Shown here: positions 8,746 through 17,434 of the stretch, piece by piece
Layout: each line of letters opens with the position of its first letter
How positions within the stretch are numbered: position 1 is the stretch's first letter
Source: an uncultured Campylobacter sp.
Lineage (GTDB): Bacteria > Campylobacterota > Campylobacteria > Campylobacterales > Campylobacteraceae
Length of the DNA stretch: 64,000 bases
NCBI RefSeq assembly: GCF_938041645.1
Contig: NZ_CALIST010000022.1
Location: 124,001-188,000 of the forward strand
Direction of reading: 5' to 3'
The notes under the pieces: model-generated
Told to the model about the DNA's origin: nothing
Database searches by the model: none
Seen by the model: only the letters and a program-made list of their open reading frames with translations
Position numbers and translations under genes: made by a program

Positions 8746-9726
8746 TTAATCAGCCAAAATCGCCGCTTCGCTTAAATCCGGGTTTAAATTTAGCTCGTCT
8801 ATGATAGATAAAAGCTCTGAAATTTCCTTTTTGATCCCCGCGGCGTCCCCTAAGCTAGGCGGCGGCGAAAAGAGCATCGTCTCAAATTTGTTTTTCGCTC
8901 CGTTTAAAAATAGATAAAGCTTATCGTCCATAAACGCCACACTCACCCCCATTTTCCCCGCGAATTTTTCCTTTAGCTCTCGCAGACGCTGCATAAACGC
9001 GGGCGTCAAAAGATACCTCGCCTCAACCTTATCGTCCGCAAAGACCCGAAATTCTTTACTAAAAAACAGGTCGTCCATCTGCTCTTTTTCGCCTAAAAAT
9101 CTGGTGTTTAGCGTGCGGCTCGCGACTATAGTTTGCCCGCTAAATTTCTTGTAAAACTCGCAGACCAAGACCGAGCCGCTAAACGCCTGCATATCCTTCA
9201 TCGCCTCCCATGCAAAAACTATCGCGGATAGTAAATTTAGCGCCGCCGAATCGCTTAGCTCCAGCGTCGCGCCGTTTGGAATGCGGATCGCTTCGCTGAG
9301 GTTAAATTTGACGCCTTTGTAAATGCCGCTGATTTGATCTTCGGCGCGAAACTCATCGGGCGAATAGATGCCGATTTTGCGAAATTCTTTACGGCTGATG
9401 CCGGCAAATGGATCGTAGTTAAAATTTGGACCAACCTCGCGGATGGCGGCGCGGACGAAAACGTCTTTATAAAACGCTTTGTAATCCCCGAGCTCGCTGG
9501 TCACTCGGCCTCTGTTAGCCATTAGCGCGGCGAGAAAAAACGGAATATAGATAATGATGAAAAATAGCGGTGCAAGGCGATTTTCAAAAAGATGCCCTAC
9601 GGCAAACCCGCCGCCTACAGGCAGTGCTATTATAAATAAAATTCCCAAAAACAGATACTTTACAAATGCTAGCCGGCACTCTTTTTGCTTTTTTGCGGTG
9701 GCAACTATCGCTTCGTTTAGATTCAA
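8746..9726 (-). CDS. DUF3137-like membrane protein
   Basis: The protein has 326 residues with two adjacent membrane segments at about residues 23-45 and 53-70. A long cytoplasmic domain follows with ISGIYKGVKFNLSEA, an internal CEFYKKFSGQTIVASRTL and FRVFADDKVEARYLLTPAFM. That order is characteristic of DUF3137 proteins ('GxYxGVxFxFSE' and 'DQVEARYILTP'). Function is unknown. The gene faces the rightward cluster and ends about 90 bp from it. Confidence 0.75.
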   Translation of the reverse strand: MNLNEAIVATAKKQKECRLAFVKYLFLGILFIIALPVGGGFAVGHLFENRLAPLFFIIIYIPFFLAALMANRGRVTSELGDYKAFYKDVFVRAAIREVGPNFNYDPFAGISRKEFRKIGIYSPDEFRAEDQISGIYKGVKFNLSEAIRIPNGATLELSDSAALNLLSAIVFAWEAMKDMQAFSGSVLVCEFYKKFSGQTIVASRTLNTRFLGEKEQMDDLFFSKEFRVFADDKVEARYLLTPAFMQRLRELKEKFAGKMGVSVAFMDDKLYLFLNGAKNKFETMLFSPPPSLGDAAGIKKEISELLSIIDELNLNPDLSEAAILAD

Positions 9727-9867
9727 AATTTTACCTTTTTCTAAATTTACGCAGCGGATTTCGCGCTCGGAGCGAATTTTAGCAAAATTTACGCCGCAAA
9801 GATACGGCGGCGCGAGTAAATTTTATTCGGCGGATTAAATTTATGAAATTTACGTCGCGGCGGCGAT

Positions 9868-10296
9868 CTACTCGGACGTGCGCTGATTCAGCCATGCTCT
9901 CAGATTGCCCGCGCCCTCTTTTAGCACCCCAAATCCTGCCGCGGCAATACAGACAAAATTAATTAGCGAGCCCCTTCCGCCGACATTTAAAATCCCAAAG
10001 CCTACGATCCACAGCGCCGCGCCGAAACCCAGCGTGCACACGGCGGTCGCGATCCCCAGCTTGCGGCGCAAAGGGCTTGGTTTGCGTACCACCTGAACTC
10101 GAGTGATCACGTAGCTACCCGCGTATCCTCCGCGGATGAAATACGCGCGCGCAAGCTCGCCCTCCTCCACGGGGATATCGTTAAACTCGCCGCGCAGCTT
10201 CACGCCGTCTATCTCGAAAAATACCCAAATTTTGCTATTTCCTCTTGCAGCGTGGACGCGGAGATTTCGAACCTCGCCCGTGATCTCATATTCCAA
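9868..10296 (-). CDS. Small two-TM membrane protein, unknown
   Basis: The protein has 142 residues. An N-terminal ~75-residue beta-rich region (ITGEVRNLRVHAARG, LRGEFNDIPVEEGELARAYF) is followed by two membrane segments at about 82-103 and 110-128. The soluble part resembles OB-like domains found ahead of paired membrane helices, but I cannot name the family. The ATG follows GAGGTAAATT. It lies upstream of the DUF3137-like gene on the same strand, with 141 bp between. Confidence 0.65.
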   Translation of the reverse strand: MEYEITGEVRNLRVHAARGNSKIWVFFEIDGVKLRGEFNDIPVEEGELARAYFIRGGYAGSYVITRVQVVRKPSPLRRKLGIATAVCTLGFGAALWIVGFGILNVGGRGSLINFVCIAAAGFGVLKEGAGNLRAWLNQRTSE

Positions 10297-10776
10297 TTTA
10301 CCTCCTCAAACAGCTTTGCGCTTTGCTTCCGCGCTAAATTCCGCGCCGTAAAATTTTAAAATCTAAATTTTGTCTTGCTTGCAGCGCCGCCCATAAAATT
10401 TTAAAGTTGAGATTCTGCTAGCCCTGAATTTAGAGCTAAGCCTTAAAAAATTTAATAGCGATAGAATTTCAAGTAAAACTTCGCCGCTAAATTTAACTAA
10501 TCGCATGCATGAACTATCTGCGCCTCGTCGAATTGCGCACGTCACAAAATCGCGGCGAAATTCCGCGCCGTAAAAGCTCACAAATCCGCCGCGGCAATAT
10601 CGCAGACAAAGCCCATCGAAAAAACTGATACCGCGCGACTAGCAGTATAAATATGCGATGCAAGGCGTATAGCACAATAGACGCCATACGACATACGGCG
10701 GACGGCGAGCAATACAAAACAGACGGCGCGCACGGCAGGCAGTATAAACCGAAACATGAGCGGGGCAACCAAGCGC
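10297..10776. other. Gene-free region, 480 bp
   Basis: RAATTY hexamers are dense in 10325-10470. The rest is G+C-richer sequence with short imperfect repeats. Open frames here have no ribosome sites and odd composition. Confidence 0.55.
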
Positions 10777-11559
10777 CTACTTCTTTAAAATTTGCTCTTT
10801 CATGAATTCGTAGAGCTGGCAGGATTTTTTATTGCCCGCGTCGCAGCCCTTTTTGACCCATCCAAGCCCCTTGGAAAATCCGCGCAGATCCCCCTTGCTC
10901 ACATATAAATAGCCTAAATTATTGCAGGCGTCGCCGTAGCCCAGCTCACAGGATTTGGTGTAAAGCTTCTCCGCCTTGTCGCGATCCTGCGGCGCGCCGA
11001 GGCCCTTATCATACGCAACGCCGGCATTATAGCAGCTATCCACTAGCCCGCCGTCGCAACCTCGCTCGAAAAAGCCCACCGCCTTTGCAGGATCCGCCGC
11101 GAGCCCAAAACCGCCCGTGAAATAGACCACGGCCGCATTATGACAGCTCTTGGCATAGCCCAAATCGCAGGCCTTAACGTAACGCTGCGCGGCGGCAACG
11201 AAGTCCCTACTCAGGTGCCCTCGCTGATACAGGTTGCCTAGCTTGTGGCAGGCTACGGCGACGTTTTTATCGCACGCTGCGTCATAAAATACGCCTGCCT
11301 GCGTCGCATTGCCCTCGCCGTCGTATATGGCTCCCAAATCAAAGCAGCTATCTTTCTCGCCTGCCTCGCAAGCTTTAGCAAAAGCGAGCTTGGCGCCATC
11401 GTAATCTCCGCGGGAGAGCTTGTCGCGCCCCAGCTGCGCGCAGCTTACGCCGTCGCCGCGGTAGCATTTAAATGATAAAACTGGCGACGGCAAAAAAAGC
11501 ACCATAACCAAGACGCAAACGGCGATAGAAAGTGCCGTTATGTCGATGATCTTTCTCAT
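10777..11559 (-). CDS. Secreted Sel1-repeat (Hcp-like) protein
   Basis: The 260-residue protein has an N-terminal membrane or signal segment (about residues 8-26, ending PSPVLS). Six to seven Sel1-like repeats of about 36 residues follow, each with a pair of cysteines seven residues apart (for example CEAGEKDSC, CDLGYAKSC, CDGGLVDSC). This is the Helicobacter cysteine-rich protein (Hcp) pattern, with disulfide-stapled helical hairpins in the periplasm or outside. Hcp proteins interact with the host or bind cell-wall fragments. The product is likely exported. Confidence 0.85.
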   Translation of the reverse strand: MRKIIDITALSIAVCVLVMVLFLPSPVLSFKCYRGDGVSCAQLGRDKLSRGDYDGAKLAFAKACEAGEKDSCFDLGAIYDGEGNATQAGVFYDAACDKNVAVACHKLGNLYQRGHLSRDFVAAAQRYVKACDLGYAKSCHNAAVVYFTGGFGLAADPAKAVGFFERGCDGGLVDSCYNAGVAYDKGLGAPQDRDKAEKLYTKSCELGYGDACNNLGYLYVSKGDLRGFSKGLGWVKKGCDAGNKKSCQLYEFMKEQILKK

Positions 11560-12007
11560 ATCTATCCTTTTTGCGGCGATGCGCCGCGGGGCTTAAGGAG
11601 CGGTCTTGCAGACAAATCCCGTCCGAGTAAATTTTGCGGATGAAATTCCCTCACATGAAATTTGATCTGCGCAAAATTTTAGTACCTCAAGCCTTGTTTT
11701 AAAATTTTACTTAAAGCTTCCGCGCCGTAAAATTTTAGAATTTCAAAATTCCGCAAGCGGTAAATTTACGACCGAATTTAAATTTTACGAACAAGGCCCA
11801 GTGCAGTAGCAATACCGCGAAATCGCTCGCAAAATTCTAAAATCAAAATTTTACGAGCCGCAAATTTAGAACTAGCTTTAAAATTTTATAGCGATAGAAT
11901 TTTAAGTCAAATTTCGCGATAAAATTTCATCCCAGATTCCGCCGTAAAATTTCGCTTTGTATTTAAATCATAGAATTTCGTTCGTGAGATTTAGGGCGAT
12001 CGGCGCG
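11560..12007. other. Gene-free region, ~450 bp, mostly a RAATTY array
   Basis: No gene. Its content is the array at 11629-11952 and the approach to the argS terminator. Confidence 0.7.
11629..11952. repeat. Dense intergenic RAATTY array
   Basis: Nineteen AATT cores by hand count, all RAATTY, many embedded in longer palindromes such as AAAATTTTA. It is the densest array I found in the window. Confidence 0.85.
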
Positions 12008-12032
12008 AAATGTAGCCTGTGCGGCTACATTT
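12008..12032 (-). terminator. Hairpin overlapping the argS stop codon
   Basis: A 10-bp stem (12008-12017 with 12023-12032) and a 5-base loop, with A/T runs at the foot. The argS stop codon (12027-12025) lies in the stem. Confidence 0.65.
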
Positions 12033-13821
12033 TTTCTTTCGCGTTTAGACCCATCAGAGCAAACGCCGTGCGGATACTAAGCGCCACGAGCGCAAACAGC
12101 TTGAGCTTCGCATCCTCATTCTCGCTGCCTACGACGCGGTTTTCGTTGTAGTATTTGTGAAAGTCCGCCGCGAGCGCCTTTAGGAAATCGGGCAGCTTCT
12201 GCAAGCCGCGCGAATTAAATGCGTCGTTTAAAATTTCATTCAAACCAAGCGCCGCAAAAGCTAGGCCGAGCCCCGCTTCATCTAGCGTGCCGAAGTCCGC
12301 GCCCAAGACGTCCGCCTCGCGCTTGCCCGCTTTGGTAAAAATTTGATTGACCCGCGCATGGGCGTAGTTGATGTAAAAAATCGGATTGCTGCTATCCTCG
12401 CGCGCGAGCTCGTCCACGTCAAACTCAAGCGGCGTCTCGCCCTTTTTACTGATGAAGATAAATCGCATCGCGTCCCTGCCGATCGCGGCGAGCACGTCGC
12501 TCATCAAAATCGCGTTGCCCGCGCGCTTGCTCATCTTGTAGGCCTGCCCGTCTTTGAGCAAATTTACCATCTGCATTAGGATGATCTCGAGCCTGCTTTC
12601 GTCATAGCCCAGAAAATGCATGGCGGCCTTTAAGCGCGCGATGTAGCCGTGATGATCGGCTCCCCAGATGTTGATGCATCTATCGTAACCGCGCTCAAAT
12701 TTGTTGTTGTGGTAGACGATGTCGCCCGCAAGATAGGTCGGGCGCGCATCCTCGCGGATGACGACGCGATCTTTTTCGTCGCCAAGCTCGGATGAACGGA
12801 TCCAAATTTTGCCCTCCTGCTCATACATCTTGCCGCTGCGCTCAAGCTTCCTAATCGTAGGCTCAAGCTCGCCGTAGAGGCTCTTTTCGCTAGCCCAGTT
12901 TTGGATGTGAATGCCCGCGTCTGCGAGATCTTTTTGGATGATCTTTAGCACTTCATCTTTAGCAAACTCCGCAAGGATCAAAACGCGCGATTCGTCGCGG
13001 AAAATTTCATCGCCAAGCTCGGCGCGCGCAAGAGGGATGATCTCGTCGATATACTCGCCGCGGTAGTATTTCTCGGGGTAGCTCACGTCCTCGCCCGCGA
13101 GCTCGCGCGCACGAAGCGCGATCGAAGTGCCCAAAAGCTCGATCTGATTGCCCGCGTCGTTGATGTAGTACTCGGTATCGACGCGGTGCCCCAGATAGCC
13201 TCCGATACGCGCGAACGTATCGCCGTAAACGGCGCCGCGCACGTGCCCGATATGAAGCGGACCGGTCGGATTGGCGCTGATGTATTCAAGCAAAATTTTT
13301 TGCGGCATAGCGGCGGAATTCCGCGCCTCATCGCAATTTGATGCTACGACGGAATTTGACGCCTCTGCAGAATTCTGCGAAATAAAATTTTGACTAGCGG
13401 CGGAATTCTGCGATTTAGCGGCGTCGTTACCGCTTATAGCCAGATTTGCAGCGGAGTCTTTGCAAACAGGCTCACTCGCGCAAAGCTTTTCCGAAGCTGG
13501 TAAAATTCCACGTCCAAGCTCGGCGTCGTTTTTCGCAAAATCACCGCCCAATCTAAGAGCATTTTCAGCAAGAGCACCCAACACGGCGGGCTTTAGGTGA
13601 AAATTTAGATAGCCGTTCACCGCCGTAGCGCTTAGAATTTCGCTATCTTTAAATTTAGCCGCAAGCTCCTCGGCGATGAGTTTAGGCGCCTTTCGCAGCT
13701 CCTTAGCCAGCGCAAAAGCCTCGGGCGAGGCGTAATGAGCCAAACTTTTATCTTTGGGTTTTTCTAAAACGACTTTGCGAGATAAAATTTTAAAAATTTC
13801 ATTTAAGACTAAATTTTTCAA
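12025..13821 (-). CDS. argS: Arginyl-tRNA synthetase with a ~65-residue insert
   Basis: ArgRS charges tRNA-Arg. The class I HIGH motif is PTGPLHIGHVRG (about residue 185-196) and the KMSK-like motif is AYKMSKRAGN. The DALR-type anticodon-binding domain ends the protein. At 598 residues it is about 65 longer than C. jejuni ArgS. The excess is at residues about 107-173, between the N-terminal domain and the strand leading into HIGH. Asn lies at 139, 145, 150, 156, 162 and 168 within it. Motifs on both sides are intact, so the enzyme should be active. It ends the rpsB operon, five bases after tatA. Confidence 0.95.
   Translation of the reverse strand: MKNLVLNEIFKILSRKVVLEKPKDKSLAHYASPEAFALAKELRKAPKLIAEELAAKFKDSEILSATAVNGYLNFHLKPAVLGALAENALRLGGDFAKNDAELGRGILPASEKLCASEPVCKDSAANLAISGNDAAKSQNSAASQNFISQNSAEASNSVVASNCDEARNSAAMPQKILLEYISANPTGPLHIGHVRGAVYGDTFARIGGYLGHRVDTEYYINDAGNQIELLGTSIALRARELAGEDVSYPEKYYRGEYIDEIIPLARAELGDEIFRDESRVLILAEFAKDEVLKIIQKDLADAGIHIQNWASEKSLYGELEPTIRKLERSGKMYEQEGKIWIRSSELGDEKDRVVIREDARPTYLAGDIVYHNNKFERGYDRCINIWGADHHGYIARLKAAMHFLGYDESRLEIILMQMVNLLKDGQAYKMSKRAGNAILMSDVLAAIGRDAMRFIFISKKGETPLEFDVDELAREDSSNPIFYINYAHARVNQIFTKAGKREADVLGADFGTLDEAGLGLAFAALGLNEILNDAFNSRGLQKLPDFLKALAADFHKYYNENRVVGSENEDAKLKLFALVALSIRTAFALMGLNAKEKM
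13303..13503 (-). repeat. RAATTY array inserted in argS
   Basis: Six AATT cores, five of them RAATTY, spaced mostly 18 bp apart. They are read as Asn-Ser or Asn-Phe (once Asn-Cys where the hexamer is mutated). Confidence 0.8.
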
Positions 13822-13826
13822 ATCCT

Positions 13827-14036
13827 TTACGCCTTTTTAGTATCGCTGATTTCGGCGTCTTTGATCTCTTCCTCTGCCTTTTTCTCGACCTTTTCAGGCG
13901 TATCGTCCTCCATCTCTTTTTTGAAGGTCTTAATGCCCTTACCTACGCCCTTTGCGAGCTCGGGGATTTTTTTAGCTCCGAAAAGTAACACGATAATCGC
14001 TAAGATAATTAACAGTTGTTGAACGCTTACGCCCAT
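13827..14036 (-). CDS. tatA: Twin-arginine translocase subunit TatA
   Basis: The 69-residue protein has the TatA layout. A short periplasmic N-terminus leads to one membrane helix (LLIILAIIVLLFG, about residues 8-20). Then come the hinge and amphipathic helix KKIPELAKGVGKGIKTFKKEM and a charged tail. TatA forms the pore of the folded-protein export system. It lies between gmk and argS, the order known from C. jejuni. The ATG follows AAGGAGAAA. Confidence 0.95.
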   Translation of the reverse strand: MGVSVQQLLIILAIIVLLFGAKKIPELAKGVGKGIKTFKKEMEDDTPEKVEKKAEEEIKDAEISDTKKA

Positions 14037-14046
14037 TTTTTCTCCT

Positions 14047-14661
14047 TTAAATTTTCCAAATTTCGATTAGCTTGCCTATGTCGCGGCTTGCCGTTTCTAG
14101 TTTGATAGTTTTATAGATTGATCTTAAATTTTCATACGCCGCTTCTAGGCGGTCGTTTATTATGAAATAATCATACTCACCTAGGCACTCCATCTCCTCT
14201 TGCGCGTTTTGTAGGCGCAAAGCAATATCGGCAGGATCATTATCGCCGCGAGCGCGCAACCTATCTCTAAGCTCTGACAAGCTCGGCGTAGTAATAAATA
14301 CGCTAGTAAGCTCGCTTTTAGGCACTTTACTGCGCACGATCTCATATCCTTGCACATCGATGTCAAAAATCACGATCTTACCCCGCTCAAGCTCGCTCGT
14401 AGCAGCTTTTAGCGAAGTACCGTAGTATTTGCCGTGGACCAACGCCCACTCTAAAAACTCTCCGCGCTCGATGCCTGCGCGAAACTCGCTCTCGCTTATG
14501 AAATGGTAATTCACGCCGTCCGCTTCGCCCGCACGCATTTCGCGCGTCGTAGAGGAGATCGAGAAGTATATCTGCTCGCCAAATTCTGCGATAAGACGCT
14601 TTATAAGCGTGCTTTTGCCGCTGCCGCTGGGACCGGAGACGAGCAAAATTTTGCCCCGCAC
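14047..14661 (-). CDS. gmk: Guanylate kinase
   Basis: Gmk phosphorylates GMP to GDP. The P-loop GPSGSGKSTL lies at residues 10-19, and the GMP-binding segment follows with SISSTTREMRAGE and YHFIS. The 204-residue length is typical. The start ATG overlaps the stop of the upstream acidic protein gene by one base, implying coupling. Confidence 0.95.
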   Translation of the reverse strand: MRGKILLVSGPSGSGKSTLIKRLIAEFGEQIYFSISSTTREMRAGEADGVNYHFISESEFRAGIERGEFLEWALVHGKYYGTSLKAATSELERGKIVIFDIDVQGYEIVRSKVPKSELTSVFITTPSLSELRDRLRARGDNDPADIALRLQNAQEEMECLGEYDYFIINDRLEAAYENLRSIYKTIKLETASRDIGKLIEIWKI

Positions 14662-16733
14662 TACCGATCTCCAAACGATATGTCGATATTGATCTTAAAG
14701 TCCTTCAGCGCGTCCTTAGCGTCCTTACTGCCCGCAAATTTCTCGATCGTGTTTGCGATGCCCGCTTCCAGATCATCGCGCAGTTTGGTTTTCAGCTCCT
14801 CGGCGCTCGGTTTTTTACCGTGCTCGTTACGCAGCGGCTCGCTTTTGGCGCTGGGCTCTAACTCGCTTGCCATAAGGCTGGCAAACTCCGCCGCAGCCGA
14901 AGCGGCAAGCTCATTCGGCATAGCTTGTGCGCCAAATTTCATCTCATTTACCTGCTCGGACGCACCAAATTTATGCGCTTTAAATTCGGTGCGCTCCGAA
15001 GGCTTTGAAGCATTAAATTTTATCTGCTGCGCGGCACTCTTTGCGAGCTTGTCGGATTTAAATTGCTCGCTATCAGCAGAGCTTGCGGCAAACGAGTTTG
15101 CGAAATCGCCCTCCATAGCGCGCAAAAATCCGTCCGCAAACCCGCCAGCAACGCTATCAGCTTGTTCTCTTTGCTTCGGTAAATCTGAGGCGTCTAATAT
15201 GTGTGGTAAGTTTAGCTCCGAAAAATTCGGTGTAGGAGTAGAATTTATAATCCCGGTATTGCTAGAATTTGCAGAAGCTGCGAAATTTGCGCCAATTGAA
15301 TTCCATGCTTCATTATGAGCAGACATAGGCGTATTCTGTGCAAGCCCGCCAGTAAATTCCATGCTTTGAAACGGAACGGCGTTATAAAGATTTTTACGAG
15401 GTATATCGCCCGCACCCGCTAACGCAATCGGCGTATCTGAAGCGACCTCGTATTGAGACGAAATTTGCGTTTTTTGAAAATCCGTAGCCGCTTTATTTTT
15501 ATCATGCGCAGATCTTTTATCCTCTTTTTCATCAGAAGCAAACGCAGCCGCGGCAAAATTATCATATCCGCCAAACTCCTCCACGGGCATGCCGGCACTA
15601 TCGAAAAGCCTGGAAAAATCCATATCAAATCCGCTGTTAACAGGCGCGCCGGCTGCATCTTGCACTACTTGCGAGGCAGAATTTTTTTCATCTGTTTTAT
15701 AGGCAAATGAGCCGTCTGACTCATGCTGTTCAAGCGTAACGTCCGCAGAGTCTTTCGCTTCCTCTAGATTAGGCGCAGCGTCTACCCCTTTTTCAACAGC
15801 AGCTTCATTAGAGCTGCCAGCTCTTTGCAGCTCGTCTTGCTGCGCAAGCGGTAGAGTTTCGCTTGCCCGTGTGGCAGGAATTTCATCTTCTGTCTGCGAT
15901 TTATCTGTTTTGAAATTCTTAGGATTTTCATCATCTAGCGCCGCTAGAGCTATCGGAGCGTCATCCTTTGCGAGTGGAATTTCGCCCTGGAGCGTATGAT
16001 TATTTTCAGCAGGCTCGCTTGTGCCGATACTATTTAGCGGCACATCCTCAGGGATATCGCTAGCAGCCAAGCTTAGAGGCATATCGTCTGCGATATTATC
16101 CGCAATCTTTTCTGCGACGGCGTTAAGCGGCGTATCATCGGCGATGGTGTCCGCAAGAGCCGCTTCATCTGCAAGCTGTGAGAGCGGAATATCATCTGCG
16201 ATCTCGTCCGTGCGCGGCATATCACCTACCAACTGCGAAAGCGGCACATCATCTGCAATCTCGGGCGCTATATCGTTTGCCAGCTGCGAAAGCGGTATAT
16301 CTTTGCCAGAGTCATAAAAGCTATCCACAAGCTCTTCAAAATTACTGCCCAAAGCGGAATTCGCCTGGTCAATCGCATCGATCTCTTTCATTACAGAGCT
16401 TGCATCGGCAAATTCTTTCGCCATTTTTTCTTTCGCCTGCACGCTCATATTTTGAACCGAAAACTCGCTGATAAATGTAATGAGCTCAAGCGGCGAAAAA
16501 GGCTTAGTAAGGGTATATCGCGCTCCTGGCACCGAGACATTCTTAGGCGTCAGAAACAGCGTCTTATTAAGATCAAATTTTGAAATATCATCGCCATCTT
16601 CATAATTTTTTATCGTCAAATCATATTCACTCTCGTCTGCACTATATGCTACCAGGTCCGCACCGATGCGCTCGCAGCAAATATTTACGACACTTGCAAC
16701 CTGCTCATTGTGATTGTCAAGTAGAATTTTCAT
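14661..16733 (-). CDS. Highly acidic low-complexity protein (Cj1178c-like)
   Basis: The 690-residue protein occupies the position of the 'highly acidic protein' of C. jejuni (between gmk and fliR). Residues 1-90 alternate strands and helices (MKILLDNHNEQV..., TLFLTPKNV, TKPFSPLELITFI) like a degenerate receiver domain. The rest is disordered and acidic. Residues about 142-238 carry six imperfect copies of [DE]D-x-PL[SN]xxA. A conserved C-terminus (ELKTKLRDDLEAGIANTIEKF... FKINIDISFGD) may be a docking element. The 15223-15303 segment carries RAATTY-encoded Asn-Ser/Phe pairs. Function is unknown. Confidence 0.8.
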   Translation of the reverse strand: MKILLDNHNEQVASVVNICCERIGADLVAYSADESEYDLTIKNYEDGDDISKFDLNKTLFLTPKNVSVPGARYTLTKPFSPLELITFISEFSVQNMSVQAKEKMAKEFADASSVMKEIDAIDQANSALGSNFEELVDSFYDSGKDIPLSQLANDIAPEIADDVPLSQLVGDMPRTDEIADDIPLSQLADEAALADTIADDTPLNAVAEKIADNIADDMPLSLAASDIPEDVPLNSIGTSEPAENNHTLQGEIPLAKDDAPIALAALDDENPKNFKTDKSQTEDEIPATRASETLPLAQQDELQRAGSSNEAAVEKGVDAAPNLEEAKDSADVTLEQHESDGSFAYKTDEKNSASQVVQDAAGAPVNSGFDMDFSRLFDSAGMPVEEFGGYDNFAAAAFASDEKEDKRSAHDKNKAATDFQKTQISSQYEVASDTPIALAGAGDIPRKNLYNAVPFQSMEFTGGLAQNTPMSAHNEAWNSIGANFAASANSSNTGIINSTPTPNFSELNLPHILDASDLPKQREQADSVAGGFADGFLRAMEGDFANSFAASSADSEQFKSDKLAKSAAQQIKFNASKPSERTEFKAHKFGASEQVNEMKFGAQAMPNELAASAAAEFASLMASELEPSAKSEPLRNEHGKKPSAEELKTKLRDDLEAGIANTIEKFAGSKDAKDALKDFKINIDISFGDR
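15223..15303 (-). repeat. Small RAATTY cluster in the acidic protein gene
   Basis: Six AATT cores, five RAATTY, in a disordered stretch. It is a smaller version of the arrays in argS and trmA. Confidence 0.6.
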
Positions 16734-16790
16734 TTATGACCTTTTAGAAAGAATTTGGGCTATTGTAAGATATTTTTGGTTATTAATTGC

Positions 16791-17432
16791 TTATATTTGC
16801 GCTAAATTTCGGTTATTTAGGCGATAAACTTTGCAGCATTTTTGCGCTAAATTCTCATCGTGAGTCACAAGCACGAGTGCGCCACGGCTGGATTTTACGT
16901 AATCAAAGATCACGCCCATGACCTCGTTTGCGGTATCCTTATCTAAATTTCCAGTAGGCTCGTCGGCGAAGATTATGCGCGGCTTTTTGCAAAGTATACG
17001 AGCGATACTCACGCGCTGCTGCTGCCCGCCGCTAAGCTCGCCCACGCCTTGCTTTAAAGTATGTTCGATCTGAAGCTTTTTTAAAATTCCATCATCTATC
17101 GCATTATTCGTAAGTTTAGCAGCGAGTTCAATATTTTCGCCAGAGGAGAAACCCTTAAAAAGGTAGTGGGATTGAAATATTATGCCAAAGTCGTTGCGGC
17201 GGACTTTAAGTCTCTCATCGGAGTTTAGTTCGTAAATACTGCGCCCGTTATAGATTACCTCGCCCGAGTTCGGTTTTAAGAGCGTGCATAAAATATGAAG
17301 CAGGGTCGATTTGCCGCAGCCGCTAACGCCCAAAATGGCGATGCTTTCCCCCTCTTGAACGCTTAAGCTTACATTTTCAAAGAGCGTATAATCATACGCG
17401 TGAGTAAGATTTACGCCCTTTAGAAGTTCCAT
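16791..17432 (-). CDS. ABC transporter ATP-binding protein (LolD/FtsE-like)
   Basis: The 213-residue ATPase has Walker A GVSGCGKSTL (about 35-44), Q-loop IIFQSHYLF, signature LSGGQQQRVSIAR, Walker B IIFADEPTGNLD and switch LVTHD. 'EPTGNLD' is typical of LolD, MacB and FtsE types. No permease gene is adjacent, so its partner is elsewhere. It follows tsf by two bases, and Campylobacter keeps an ABC ATPase gene at this position. The 57 bp downstream, before the acidic protein, is where C. jejuni has fliR. Confidence 0.9.
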   Translation of the reverse strand: MELLKGVNLTHAYDYTLFENVSLSVQEGESIAILGVSGCGKSTLLHILCTLLKPNSGEVIYNGRSIYELNSDERLKVRRNDFGIIFQSHYLFKGFSSGENIELAAKLTNNAIDDGILKKLQIEHTLKQGVGELSGGQQQRVSIARILCKKPRIIFADEPTGNLDKDTANEVMGVIFDYVKSSRGALVLVTHDENLAQKCCKVYRLNNRNLAQI

Positions 17433-17434
17433 AT

